Positions 1-6,642 of a stretch of DNA of 13,872 nt are shown here, piece after piece; the stretch's first letter is position 1; each line of letters begins with the position of its first letter. The notes under the pieces are model-generated. The model worked only from the letters and a program-made list of their open reading frames with translations, ran no database searches and was not told the DNA's origin. The stretch comes from JAEMQF01 sp049297615 (GTDB lineage: Bacteria; Pseudomonadota; Gammaproteobacteria; Burkholderiales; Burkholderiaceae_C). Position numbers and translations under genes: made by a program. The stretch is from positions 1 through 13,872 of the forward strand of contig JBAQUQ010000367.1 in NCBI GenBank assembly GCA_049297615.1, given 5' to 3'.

Positions 1-614
1 GCGCGCGCCAGCGTGCTGATGCGGGCCCAGTCGCCGCGCGCCACTGCATCCGCCGGCGTGAGCCACGAGCCGCCGCACACCTTCACATTGGGCAGGGCCA
101 GGTACTGAGGCGCGGTTTCCAGGCTGACGCCACCGGTGGGGCAGAACATCACGTCGGGGAAGGGACCGGCAAGCGCTTTCAACATCGGAATGCCGCCCGC
201 CGCGCTGGCTGGAAAAAACTTGAGGAAGTGGTAGCCGTCGGCGTTGGCCTGCATCACTTCGCTGGCGGTGGCCACACCGGGCAGCAAGGGCAGATCGAGT
301 TTGCGGCACTCGGCGGCGATGTCGCCGCTGTAGCCCGGGCTCACCGCAAATTGGCAGCCCACGTCCTTCGCGGCGCGCGCGTCGGCGATGCTGCGCACCG
401 TGCCCGCACCGACAATGGCTTCGGGCACTGCCTTCGTGATCGCCTCCATGCAGCGCAGCGCGACCGGCGTGCGCAGCGTGACTTCCAGGACGCGCACGCC
501 GCCTGCGATGAGGGCGCGCGCCAGCGGCACGGCCACCGTGATGTCGTCGAGCACGATGACGGGGATGACAAGGCCGTGGTTGGCAAGCTCGAGTGTGTCC
601 ATGCGAATCACCAT
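1..614 (-). CDS. eda: KDPG aldolase (2-dehydro-3-deoxy-phosphogluconate aldolase), 3' end cut by window
   Basis: Cytoplasmic class I aldolase that splits 2-keto-3-deoxy-6-phosphogluconate into pyruvate and glyceraldehyde-3-phosphate, the last step of the Entner-Doudoroff pathway. I translated the minus strand by hand: 204 complete codons are visible and only the last few residues should be missing, since the family is about 210 residues long. The family signature is clear: a VIPVI strand near residues 16-20, GGVRVLEVTLRT at 38-49 with the catalytic Glu at 44, the AVSPG strand at 90-94, and HFLKFFPA at 129-136 with the Schiff-base Lys at 132, followed by PTGGVS. The start at 614 puts Glu and Lys one residue from their E. 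coli positions and has AGGA about 12 bases upstream; an in-frame ATG at 602 is the alternative. It starts 20 bases after the edd stop, so the two are almost certainly co-transcribed and probably co-regulated. Confidence 0.95.
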   Translation of the reverse strand, partial: MVIRMDTLELANHGLVIPVIVLDDITVAVPLARALIAGGVRVLEVTLRTPVALRCMEAITKAVPEAIVGAGTVRSIADARAAKDVGCQFAVSPGYSGDIAAECRKLDLPLLPGVATASEVMQANADGYHFLKFFPASAAGGIPMLKALAGPFPDVMFCPTGGVSLETAPQYLALPNVKVCGGSWLTPADAVARGDWARISTLAR

Positions 615-634
615 TGTGCTGTCAGGTCCTCTCG

Positions 635-2449
635 TCAAAGCCAGGTGCACGCGCCTTCTTCGGCACTGAGCACATTGCGCCGCATGCCGGCGAAGAGCTC
701 GCGACCCAGGCCGCGTCCATTGCCCTGGGCCTGCGCGCTGTCCAACGAGGCCGTTTCACGCCCCGCCCAGACACTGGGCTTGACCAGGGCGTCAAGCGTT
801 CCCGCCAGCGCGTCGAGCCGGACCATGTCGCCGTCGCGCAGTTTGCCCAAGGCGCCGCCTGCCAGCGCCTCGGGGCTCAGGTGGATGGCCGCAGGGACCT
901 TGCCCGAAGCACCGCTCATCCGCCCATCCGTCACCAACGCCACTTTGAAGCCCTGCCCTTGCAGCACGGCCAGTGGCGGCGTGAGTTTGTGCAGTTCGGG
1001 CATGCCGTTCGCGCGCGGACCCTGGAAGCGCACGACGGCGACGAAGTCGCGTTGCAAGCGGCCGGCCTTGAATGCGGCGAGCAATTCCTCTTGCGCATCG
1101 AACACGATCGCCGGCGCTTCGATGACGTGGCGATCGTCGGGTATTGCCGAGACCTTGATGACGGCGCGACCCAGGTTGCCACGCAGCAGTTTCAAGCCGC
1201 CCTCAGCGCTGAATGGCTCGCTGGCCTGGCGCAGCACGGACGCATCGCCGCTCTGGGGCGGCAACGCGCTCCAGTGCAATTGCTCACCGCGCCGCTGCGC
1301 AACTGTGGCGTAGTCGCGCACACCGCCTGCGGCGACGCTGGCCACGTCGGCATGCATGCAGCCGCAATCGAGCAACTCGCGGATCACGAAGCCCGGCCCA
1401 CCCGCGGTTTGAAACTGGTTCACGTCGGCGCTGCCGTTCGGGTAGATGCGCGCCAGCAGCGGCGTGGCTTTGGAGAGGTCGGCGAAGTCGGTCCAGTCGA
1501 TGAGGATGCCCGCGGCGCGCGCGACGGCGACCCAATGGATCAGGTGATTCGTCGAGCCTGCGGTGGCGAGCAGGGCGACCATCGCGTTGACGATGACGCG
1601 CTCGTCGACGAGCCGGCCGATCGGCGTGAAACGCGGCCCTTGCCGAAGCGCCAACACGCTGCGCACCGCTTCACGCGTCAGGGATTCGCGCAGCGCAGCG
1701 TGCGGGTGCACGAATGCGGCGCCCGGCACGTGCAGGCCCATCGCTTCGAGCAGCATCTGATTGCTGTTGGCCGTGCCGTAGAAGGTGCATGTCCCCGCGC
1801 CGTGGTAGGCCGCTGATTCCGCCTCGAGCAACTCTGGGCGCCCGACCTTGCCCTGCGCATAGTCTTCGCGCACCTTGGACTTGGCCGTATTGCTCAAGCC
1901 GCTGCTCATCGGCCCCGCGGGGACGAAGACGCAGGGCAGGTGGCCGAAGTGCAGCGCACCGATCAGCAGGCCCGGCACGATCTTGTCGCACACCCCGAGC
2001 AGCAGGGCTGCGTCGAAGACATCGTGCGTCAGCGCAATCGCCGTGGCCATGGCGATCGTGTCGCGCGAGAACAGGCTCAGCTCCATGCCCGGCAGGCCTT
2101 GCGTGACGCCGTCGCACATCGCAGGCACGCCGCCGGCCACCTGGACGGTCGCCCCGAGTTTGCGCGCCTCGTCGCGAATCAGCGCCGGAAATCCCTCGTA
2201 GGGCTGATGCGCCGACAGCATGTCGTTGTACGCCGTGACCACGGCGATGTTGGGTGCGCGCTGCGCAACGACACGCAGCTTGTCCTGGCTCGGCAGCGCG
2301 GCAAAGGCGTGGGCGACGTTCGCGCAGCCCATGCGCTCGGCGCCGCGCGGCCGCGCCACCGCCGCGTCGATTCCCTGCAGGTAGGCGCTTCGCGTGGCGG
2401 CGCTGCGCTCGCGAATTCGCGAGGTGACTTCAACGACGGCTGGCTTCAT
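635..2449 (-). CDS. edd: 6-phosphogluconate dehydratase
   Basis: Iron-sulfur dehydratase of the IlvD/Edd family that converts 6-phosphogluconate to KDPG, the first dedicated step of the Entner-Doudoroff pathway, in the cytoplasm. The protein has 604 residues, against 603 in E. coli. Characteristic stretches are VTAYNDMLSAHQPYEGFP at 71-88, MCDGVTQGLPGMELSLFSRD at 111-130, LGVCDKIVPGLLIGALHFGH at 151-170, GTCTFYGTANSNQ at 219-231, and near the C-terminus a TDGRMSGASGKVPAAIH segment. Cys112, Cys154 and Cys221 are the expected cluster ligands or conserved cysteines. The reading frame is open to 2767, but the ATG at 2449 matches the family N-terminus and has AGGG seven bases upstream. Eda follows 20 bases downstream, completing the pathway module; no zwf, pgl or HexR-type regulator gene is visible in the window. 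Confidence 0.97.
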   Translation of the reverse strand: MKPAVVEVTSRIRERSAATRSAYLQGIDAAVARPRGAERMGCANVAHAFAALPSQDKLRVVAQRAPNIAVVTAYNDMLSAHQPYEGFPALIRDEARKLGATVQVAGGVPAMCDGVTQGLPGMELSLFSRDTIAMATAIALTHDVFDAALLLGVCDKIVPGLLIGALHFGHLPCVFVPAGPMSSGLSNTAKSKVREDYAQGKVGRPELLEAESAAYHGAGTCTFYGTANSNQMLLEAMGLHVPGAAFVHPHAALRESLTREAVRSVLALRQGPRFTPIGRLVDERVIVNAMVALLATAGSTNHLIHWVAVARAAGILIDWTDFADLSKATPLLARIYPNGSADVNQFQTAGGPGFVIRELLDCGCMHADVASVAAGGVRDYATVAQRRGEQLHWSALPPQSGDASVLRQASEPFSAEGGLKLLRGNLGRAVIKVSAIPDDRHVIEAPAIVFDAQEELLAAFKAGRLQRDFVAVVRFQGPRANGMPELHKLTPPLAVLQGQGFKVALVTDGRMSGASGKVPAAIHLSPEALAGGALGKLRDGDMVRLDALAGTLDALVKPSVWAGRETASLDSAQAQGNGRGLGRELFAGMRRNVLSAEEGACTWL

Positions 2450-2479
2450 CGCGTGGCCCTGGGTATCACGGGAGCCTGG

Positions 2480-2506
2480 ATTGTGAGCCACGCCGTGGCC
2501 TGGCAA
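2480..2506 (-). promoter_or_regulatory. possible edd-eda promoter
   Basis: On the minus strand TTGCCA (2501-2506, five of six matches to the sigma-70 -35 box) lies 15 bases before CACAAT (2480-2485, four of six at -10). This would start transcription about 24 bases before the edd ATG. The spacing is shorter than the preferred 17, so it is a weak candidate. The spacer holds a short inverted repeat, GCCAC-GGC-GTGGC, that could be an operator half-site pair. If it is not used, edd would depend on the promoter of the lipoprotein gene upstream. Confidence 0.3.
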
Positions 2507-2525
2507 CGCGCTGAACAGAGACCCG

Positions 2526-3665
2526 CTAAGGGCTGCGCCGGGCGGTGGCGCTGCAGATACCGCCCTTGCCTGTATTGGGGCCTTCGAAGAAGTTGAACAC
2601 CGAGTACTGCGAGAAGCTGCCGTCCTTGAGCAGGGTCCAGGTGAAGTCCTCGCGATACCGGAAGCCCGGTGGTCCGGCCTCGAAGAAGCCCTGCATCGCG
2701 TGCGCACTGCTGCCGACGATGGTTGCTGTGAAAGTATTCGAGGCTCCCGACCCCGGCGGGTCTTCATCGACGATCGACAGGGTCGACGCCCCGGTCGCGG
2801 TGATCGTCAGGCGCGCTTTCCCGCTTTCCCTGGGCAAGCAAACCCACTCCTGGTCGTAGACGGCGATCCAGTCGTTCGCAGAGCCGCTACCGCCGCAGCG
2901 AAGATCCGCGCTCGAATCGGGCAGCGCCGTGGCTTGGCCGCCCGGCGCCGTGTAGACCGCATTGCGCACCGTTGCGATCGGGCTCGCGCGGTCGAACAGC
3001 CACGACGAGACCAGAGTGCCGGTCGAGTCGGCCGTGCGCACAACGGCCGTGCCGTGCAGGCTGTATCCGCAAGCATTGGCCGTCGCGCCGACAGCTACAC
3101 CGGGCTGGTTTATGACCATCGGTTCGCTGCTCGAATACTCGACCGAGCTCGTCGATCCATTGAGCGGATTGGTCAGTGCACCGTAGCCGCTGACCCGGAT
3201 TTCGCTCGACGTGACGCTGAAAGCCACCGTCGCGGAGTAGACATGACCGATCAGGGGAATGCCGATGTCGATCGTCGCGTTGCCTTCGAGCGATGACCAG
3301 GTCGTCGCCGGATCGCCCGCAAAGCTGACGCGTCCGCTGAGCGTCGATTCGTTGTAGCCGTCGCCATTGCCGTCGTAGGGGCCGCTGAAGTTGAATGTGT
3401 TCGGGGCAGCGCCCGGCGTTGAATCGGCGACGAGCGTGACGCCTTGCGCCGCGACCGACCCCGGATTGAGGATGCCCAGCAGGCTCGAGTGCACATTGGC
3501 CACCAGCGGGGCGGCTCGCACCATGTCGGACTTGACGCGTGCGTCCAGGGCTGCGGCTGGCGCGGGGACCCCTGGCGCTGCCCCTGTCGCAGCTCCGCCG
3601 GAGCTACCCCCGCAAGCGCTGCACACCCAGAGCGTGACCAGAGCCGATGCCAGCCGTCGTTCCAT
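2526..3665 (-). CDS. putative exported lipoprotein of unknown function
   Basis: I do not recognise a family. The protein has 379 residues. It begins with a short charged MERR, a hydrophobic stretch (about residues 5-14) and VCSAC followed by a GGSSGG linker, which looks like a lipoprotein signal with Cys18 as the lipidated residue; Cys at position -3 is unusual for a lipobox. The mature part is rich in Ser, Thr, Gly and Val and looks beta-rich. An Asp/Asn-rich loop at 98-106 (DGNGDGYNE) resembles a calcium-binding DxNxDG motif. Four further cysteines (199, 257, 276, 371) could form two disulfides in the periplasm or outside the cell. The frame is open to 3812, but the ATG at 3665 has AAGGA six bases upstream and directly precedes the signal sequence, so I chose it. 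It lies 76 bases upstream of edd on the same strand, with no terminator visible between them. Confidence 0.8.
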   Translation of the reverse strand: MERRLASALVTLWVCSACGGSSGGAATGAAPGVPAPAAALDARVKSDMVRAAPLVANVHSSLLGILNPGSVAAQGVTLVADSTPGAAPNTFNFSGPYDGNGDGYNESTLSGRVSFAGDPATTWSSLEGNATIDIGIPLIGHVYSATVAFSVTSSEIRVSGYGALTNPLNGSTSSVEYSSSEPMVINQPGVAVGATANACGYSLHGTAVVRTADSTGTLVSSWLFDRASPIATVRNAVYTAPGGQATALPDSSADLRCGGSGSANDWIAVYDQEWVCLPRESGKARLTITATGASTLSIVDEDPPGSGASNTFTATIVGSSAHAMQGFFEAGPPGFRYREDFTWTLLKDGSFSQYSVFNFFEGPNTGKGGICSATARRSP

Positions 3666-3699
3666 GCCGAGTCCTTTGCGCCGAGGGTGCAGGGAATCT

Positions 3700-3728
3700 T
3701 GTGTAGCACAGGCCGGTGCGTGAATCAA
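3700..3728 (-). promoter_or_regulatory. sigma-70-like promoter of the lipoprotein gene
   Basis: On the minus strand TTGATT (3723-3728) and TACACA (3700-3705) are separated by exactly 17 bases, and TGC directly precedes the -10 box, giving an extended -10. Predicted transcription starts near 3693, leaving a leader of about 28 bases that contains the AAGGA ribosome binding site. The hexamers match the consensus only in part (four of six and three of six), so this is a moderate call from position and spacing. Confidence 0.45.
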
Positions 3729-3828
3729 GCGGCTCAGGGCGCTCGCCGCGTCGCCGTGAACTCCGGGCGCCGCCGCGGCGCAGGCGCGAGCATGCGGTCC
3801 CGCGCAGGGCAAGGCAGCGCCGCCAGCC

Positions 3829-3834
3829 TAAAGT
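3829..3834 (+). promoter_or_regulatory. possible -10 box of the ChaC-like gene, almost on the start codon
   Basis: TAAAGT (four of six matches to TATAAT) ends six bases before the ATG at 3841, which would place the transcription start at or next to the start codon. No convincing -35 box lies 16-18 bases upstream and no Shine-Dalgarno sequence is visible, which fits a leaderless or very short-leader mRNA. The evidence is weak on its own. Confidence 0.3.
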
Positions 3835-3840
3835 ACGGCC

Positions 3841-4449
3841 ATGAACATGAGCCATGGCGTCACGCCGCTGCGCGATCCGCAGGCCCTGTTGGACCGCACG
3901 ATGCAGGCCTGGGGCGGGCGGCACGACCTCTGGGTGTTCGGCTACGCGTCCCTCATCTGGCGCCCGGAGTTCGAGGCCATTGAACGCCGCGCGGCGTGGG
4001 TGCACGGCTGGCACCGTGCCCTGCAAATGCGTTCACGCGTCAACCGAGGAACACCGGAGTGCCCGGGTTTGGTATTCGCGCTGATTTCGGGCGGGTCGTG
4101 CCGCGGGTTCGTCTATCGAGTGCCGAAGGCCAATGCCAGCGCCGAACTGGAACGCCTTTGGTTCCGCGAAATGCCTACCGGCGTGTACGACCCGGCATGG
4201 GTGCGCTGCCGCACCCCCGAAGGCCCGGTCGTCGCGCTCGCTTTCACCCTGACGCGTGCGAGCCCGCAGCACACCGGCAAGATCAGCGATACACACCTCG
4301 TGCAGATATTGCGCAGCGCCAGCGGGCGCTACGGCAGCACGCTCGAGTACTTGCTGGAGACCGCCGCAGCGCTGCGCGTGCACGGCATTCGCGACCGCGA
4401 GATCGAAAGGCTCGAAGCGCTGGCACGCCGCGCCGGCCTGGTGGCGTAG
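3841..4449 (+). CDS. chaC: ChaC-like gamma-glutamylcyclotransferase
   Basis: Cytoplasmic enzyme of the ChaC branch of the gamma-glutamylcyclotransferases, which cleaves glutathione to 5-oxoproline and Cys-Gly and so takes part in glutathione turnover. The 202-residue length is typical. The nucleotide-like cyclotransferase signature appears as WVFGYASLIWRPEF at 31-44 (the YGSL-type loop, here YASL), followed by a conserved R-x-L-x-M-x-S region at 59-65. WFREM at 107-111 carries the expected catalytic Glu110. The C-terminal GRYGSTLEYLLET and HGIRDREIERLEAL segments are also usual for the family. The ATG at 3841 was chosen; a second at 3847 would shorten it by two residues. No good Shine-Dalgarno sequence precedes either. 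It faces away from the lipoprotein gene and converges on the nucleotidyltransferase gene, 12 bases away. Substrate specificity for glutathione is inferred from the family. Confidence 0.87.
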   Translation: MNMSHGVTPLRDPQALLDRTMQAWGGRHDLWVFGYASLIWRPEFEAIERRAAWVHGWHRALQMRSRVNRGTPECPGLVFALISGGSCRGFVYRVPKANASAELERLWFREMPTGVYDPAWVRCRTPEGPVVALAFTLTRASPQHTGKISDTHLVQILRSASGRYGSTLEYLLETAAALRVHGIRDREIERLEALARRAGLVA

Positions 4450-4461
4450 CGGCGAGCCGGC

Positions 4462-5118
4462 CTACGAGTCCGACAGCGGTATCGGCGCCGTATCCAGCGC
4501 CTCGCGCAGGCGATCCAGATCGCTCTCGGTGTCGATGTCCACCAGCACGCCGGGGTCGTCGAGCTCGAGGCCCAGCGCCGGATAGCGCGACACGATTCGG
4601 CGCGCCCCGTCGTCACCCGTCAACATCGCCAGCTCGGAATACAGCTCGGCGGCAAAGCCCACCGGGTGGCCGCGCCGCCCTTTGTACTGGGCGTAGACCA
4701 CCGGGTGCTGGGTGAGTTCGCGCGCCACCGCGATCAAGGTGGCAGGACGCACCAGGGGCATGTCGCCGGGCAGGATGAGCCAGCCACCGGCGTCGGCGCG
4801 CGCCATCACGCCCATCGCAATCGAGTAACCCATGCCCAGTGCCTCGAAACCGGGCGTGCCGACTTCGGGGACGATGATGACGTCGCGCGACGCGATGCTG
4901 CGCCGGGCAAGCTCGGCCAGCGGCTCGCTCGCCACCACGACGACCGGCAACTGGCTGGCGATGGCGCGGCGCAGCGTCGTGCCCAGCACGCTGTAGGGGC
5001 CCAGACCCTGGGCCAGTTTGTGATCCCCGGGCTTGCGCTGTGCGGGCTTGTGCTCCTCTTGTTTGAAGCGCGTCCCCTTGCCTGCCGCCAAGACAATCAC
5101 CGCCGGCCGAACCGTCAT
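4462..5118 (-). CDS. MocA/MobA-like nucleotidyltransferase
   Basis: A 218-residue NTP-transferase-fold protein, closest in style to molybdenum cofactor cytidylyltransferase (MocA) and relatives that transfer a nucleotide from CTP or GTP. The N-terminal VIVLAAGKGTRF (7-18) is the nucleotide-binding loop. LPGDMPLV (116-123) holds the metal-binding Asp119, GHPVGF (150-155) and LTGDDGARRIV (166-176) are typical of the MocA branch, and DIDTESDL (194-201) closes the domain. Between the first loop and the usual substrate Lys there is a Lys-rich stretch (about 19-34) that looks longer than normal. The start has AGGAGG four bases upstream, the best ribosome binding site in the window. No xdhC, xanthine dehydrogenase, CO dehydrogenase-like or other molybdoenzyme gene is adjacent, so the cofactor role is not backed by context; another sugar- or cofactor-nucleotidyl transfer is possible. 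Confidence 0.8.
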   Translation of the reverse strand: MTVRPAVIVLAAGKGTRFKQEEHKPAQRKPGDHKLAQGLGPYSVLGTTLRRAIASQLPVVVVASEPLAELARRSIASRDVIIVPEVGTPGFEALGMGYSIAMGVMARADAGGWLILPGDMPLVRPATLIAVARELTQHPVVYAQYKGRRGHPVGFAAELYSELAMLTGDDGARRIVSRYPALGLELDDPGVLVDIDTESDLDRLREALDTAPIPLSDS

Positions 5119-5284
5119 GCGCCCTCCTGTTGATGTGCTGATACGGCCGAACCCGGGGACGGCACGCTCCTACACCGCAAGCATGGAAGCAGCGAGCCGA
5201 TTCAGGAAGTGGGACGTGTACCTAAGGCCTTCCCCGTACGCAATATGGATGAGGCTGCTCGAGCATTGCGCAGTGTTGGCGCAC

Positions 5285-5314
5285 TTCGACGTTGCGCCTG
5301 CGCCTGCCTATACT
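5285..5314 (+). promoter_or_regulatory. pdxH promoter with -10 box next to the start codon
   Basis: TTCGAC (5285-5290, four of six) and TATACT (5309-5314, five of six) are 18 bases apart. The -10 box ends nine bases before the pdxH ATG at 5324, so transcription should start at about 5321-5323. The mRNA would have a leader of at most three bases. This agrees with the lack of a proper Shine-Dalgarno sequence in front of pdxH. Confidence 0.55.
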
Positions 5315-5323
5315 CGACAGGCC

Positions 5324-5971
5324 ATGAAAAGCCTCACCGATCGCCTTGCCGATTTGCGCACCAGTTACGAGCGCGCCGAGCTCGACGAAGCCGACACGGC
5401 AGCCGACCCGCGGCTGCAGTTCGAGCTGTGGCTTCAACAAGCGCTCGATGCGGGGCTGCCCGAGCCGACGGCGATGACTCTGGCCAGTGTCGGCGCCGAC
5501 GCTCGGCCGTCGACGCGAGTTGTCTTGCTCAAGGGCCACGATGCGCGTGGCCTGGTGTGGTTCAGCAACTACCGAAGCCGCAAGGGCCGCGAGCTGGCCG
5601 CCAACCCCTTTGCCGCGCTGCAATTCCATTGGGTCGAACTGGAGCGCGTGGTGCGTATCGAAGGCCGTGTCGCGCATACGGAGGCCGCCGAATCCGATGC
5701 TTATTACAAGACGCGCCCGCTCGACTCACGCATCGGCGCCTGGGCCTCGCCGCAAAGTGAAACGATCAGCTCGCGCGCCGTGCTCGTGGCCAACGCCGCA
5801 AAAGTGAGCGCACAGTACCTTCTGAATCCGCCGCGCCCGCCGCATTGGGGTGGCTTTCGCCTCGTGCCGGATCGCTGGGAATTCTGGCAAGGCCGCAAGT
5901 CGCGTCTGCACGACCGGCTCGTCTACCGGCTGGCCGAAGGCGTGTGGTTGCGCGAGCGCCTCGCGCCGTAG
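5324..5971 (+). CDS. pdxH: pyridoxamine/pyridoxine 5'-phosphate oxidase
   Basis: FMN-dependent cytoplasmic oxidase that makes pyridoxal 5'-phosphate from pyridoxine or pyridoxamine 5'-phosphate, the last step of vitamin B6 synthesis and also the salvage route. The 215-residue length matches the family. Near-consensus blocks run through the whole protein: EPTAMTLASV, STRVVLLKGHDARGLVWFSN, YRSRKGRELAANP, QFHWVELERVVRIEGRV, ESDAYYKTRPLDSRIGAWAS, PRPPHWGGFRL, EFWQGRKSRLHDRLVY and the C-terminal RERLAP. The frame is open upstream to 5033, but the ATG at 5324 gives the family length and sits just behind a good -10 box. There is no real ribosome binding site (only CAGG two bases before the ATG), so translation is probably leaderless. 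It diverges from the nucleotidyltransferase gene and converges on msrA across an inverted-repeat terminator. Confidence 0.97.
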   Translation: MKSLTDRLADLRTSYERAELDEADTAADPRLQFELWLQQALDAGLPEPTAMTLASVGADARPSTRVVLLKGHDARGLVWFSNYRSRKGRELAANPFAALQFHWVELERVVRIEGRVAHTEAAESDAYYKTRPLDSRIGAWASPQSETISSRAVLVANAAKVSAQYLLNPPRPPHWGGFRLVPDRWEFWQGRKSRLHDRLVYRLAEGVWLRERLAP

Positions 5972-5981
5972 CTGCTCACTC

Positions 5982-6013
5982 TCAAGGAAATGTGGCTTTG
6001 CCACTTTCCTTGA
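5982..6013. terminator. strong inverted repeat between pdxH and msrA, probable two-way terminator
   Basis: TCAAGGAAATGTGGC (5982-5996), a TTT loop, and GCCACTTTCCTTGA (6000-6013) form a 14-base-pair stem with one bulged T. It begins ten bases after the pdxH stop and lies between two convergent genes, the usual place for a shared terminator. No T-tract follows on either strand, so it is not a textbook intrinsic terminator; the stem itself carries AAGGAAA/TTTCCTT tracts that may serve. Confidence 0.65.
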
Positions 6014-6056
6014 CTCCCCACGGGGGGCGGGCTGGGGTGGCCCGGCCCTGGGGGCG
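6014..6056. repeat. GC-rich tail of the inverted-repeat element, possible dispersed intergenic repeat
   Basis: Directly after the hairpin come CCCC-AC-GGGG (6016-6025) and overlapping G-run/C-run pairs (GGGC ... GCCC, GGGG ... CCCC) up to the msrA stop. The block has a composition unlike the rest of the window and can fold on its own. My impression is that hairpin plus G-rich tail is a recurrent intergenic unit in related Burkholderiales, but there is only one copy here, so this rests on recollection and not on the window. Confidence 0.4.
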
Positions 6057-6593
6057 CTAAGGAAGCGCCAAGCTCCTGAACGTCTGGCGAAACTTCTCGA
6101 CCTTGGGAAACACCACAAACATGCAATAGCCCTGGCTCGGGTGGTTCGCGAAGTAGTGCTGGTGTTCGTCTTCGGCGCGCGAGTAATTGTCTAACGCGAC
6201 GATTTCGGTGACCACCTTGCCGTTGTGGTGCTGGTTGGCCTCATTCAGCACTTCGCGGGCAATGCGCTCCTGCGCGTCGCTGTGAAAGTAGATGCCCGAG
6301 CGGTACTGTGTGCCCTTGTCGCTGCCCTGGCGGTTCAGGGTGGTCGGGTCGTGCACGACGAAGAAGATCTCCAATACCTGGCGCAGGTTGATTTGCGCCG
6401 TGTCGAAACTCACCCGCACCACTTCGGCATGGCCGGTGCGGCCTGTACACACCTGTGCATACGACGGATTTTTCGCCTGCCCATTGCTGTAGCCTGATTC
6501 GACAGCCGTGACGCCGCGCACCTGTTCGTAGACGGCCTCGAGGCACCAGAAACAACCACCGGCCAGGGTAATGATTTCGATCAATGGATTCAT
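6057..6593 (-). CDS. msrA: peptide-methionine (S)-S-oxide reductase
   Basis: Thiol-dependent reductase that repairs the S-epimer of methionine sulfoxide in proteins and free methionine, part of oxidative-stress defence, normally in the cytoplasm; no signal peptide is visible. The protein has 178 residues. The catalytic GGCFWCLEA block is at 12-20 with the reactive Cys14. YAQVCTGRTGHAEVV, FFVVHDPTTLNRQGSDKGTQ with YRSGIY after it, and EHQHYFANHPSQGYC follow in the standard order, the last with a likely resolving Cys157. It is a stand-alone MsrA without a fused MsrB domain. The start at 6593 has AGGAG seven bases upstream. It diverges from gcdH with only 79 bases between the two starts, so their control regions must overlap. 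Confidence 0.97.
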   Translation of the reverse strand: MNPLIEIITLAGGCFWCLEAVYEQVRGVTAVESGYSNGQAKNPSYAQVCTGRTGHAEVVRVSFDTAQINLRQVLEIFFVVHDPTTLNRQGSDKGTQYRSGIYFHSDAQERIAREVLNEANQHHNGKVVTEIVALDNYSRAEDEHQHYFANHPSQGYCMFVVFPKVEKFRQTFRSLALP

Positions 6594-6636
6594 GTCAGGC
6601 TCCTGGCGTGCGCGCGCCAGCGGCGATTGTCCAACT

Positions 6637-6642
6637 TATCAT
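6637..6642 (+). promoter_or_regulatory. possible -10 box for gcdH in the msrA-gcdH divergent region
   Basis: TATCAT matches the -10 consensus at five of six positions and would start transcription about 24 bases before the gcdH ATG. No clear -35 box lies at the right distance. On the opposite strand GACAAT (complement of 6629-6634) is a possible msrA -10 box, so the two promoters would overlap. No operator palindrome is evident in the 79-base gap. Confidence 0.3.

Noticed and set aside
593..1816. 407-codon and similar plus-strand frames opposite edd and eda (also 228-1313)
   Set aside because: They are antisense to clear Edd and Eda coding sequence, have Arg/Gln/His-rich composition and show no family motifs.
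2450..2767. 106-residue N-terminal extension of edd
   Set aside because: It would overlap the end of the lipoprotein gene. The ATG at 2449 gives the normal family length and has a ribosome binding site.
3666..3812. 49-residue N-terminal extension of the lipoprotein
   Set aside because: It would bury the signal sequence and cover the best promoter candidate. AAGGA is placed correctly for the ATG at 3665.
5033..5323. 97-residue N-terminal extension of pdxH
   Set aside because: It runs into the oppositely oriented nucleotidyltransferase gene and goes far beyond the family length.
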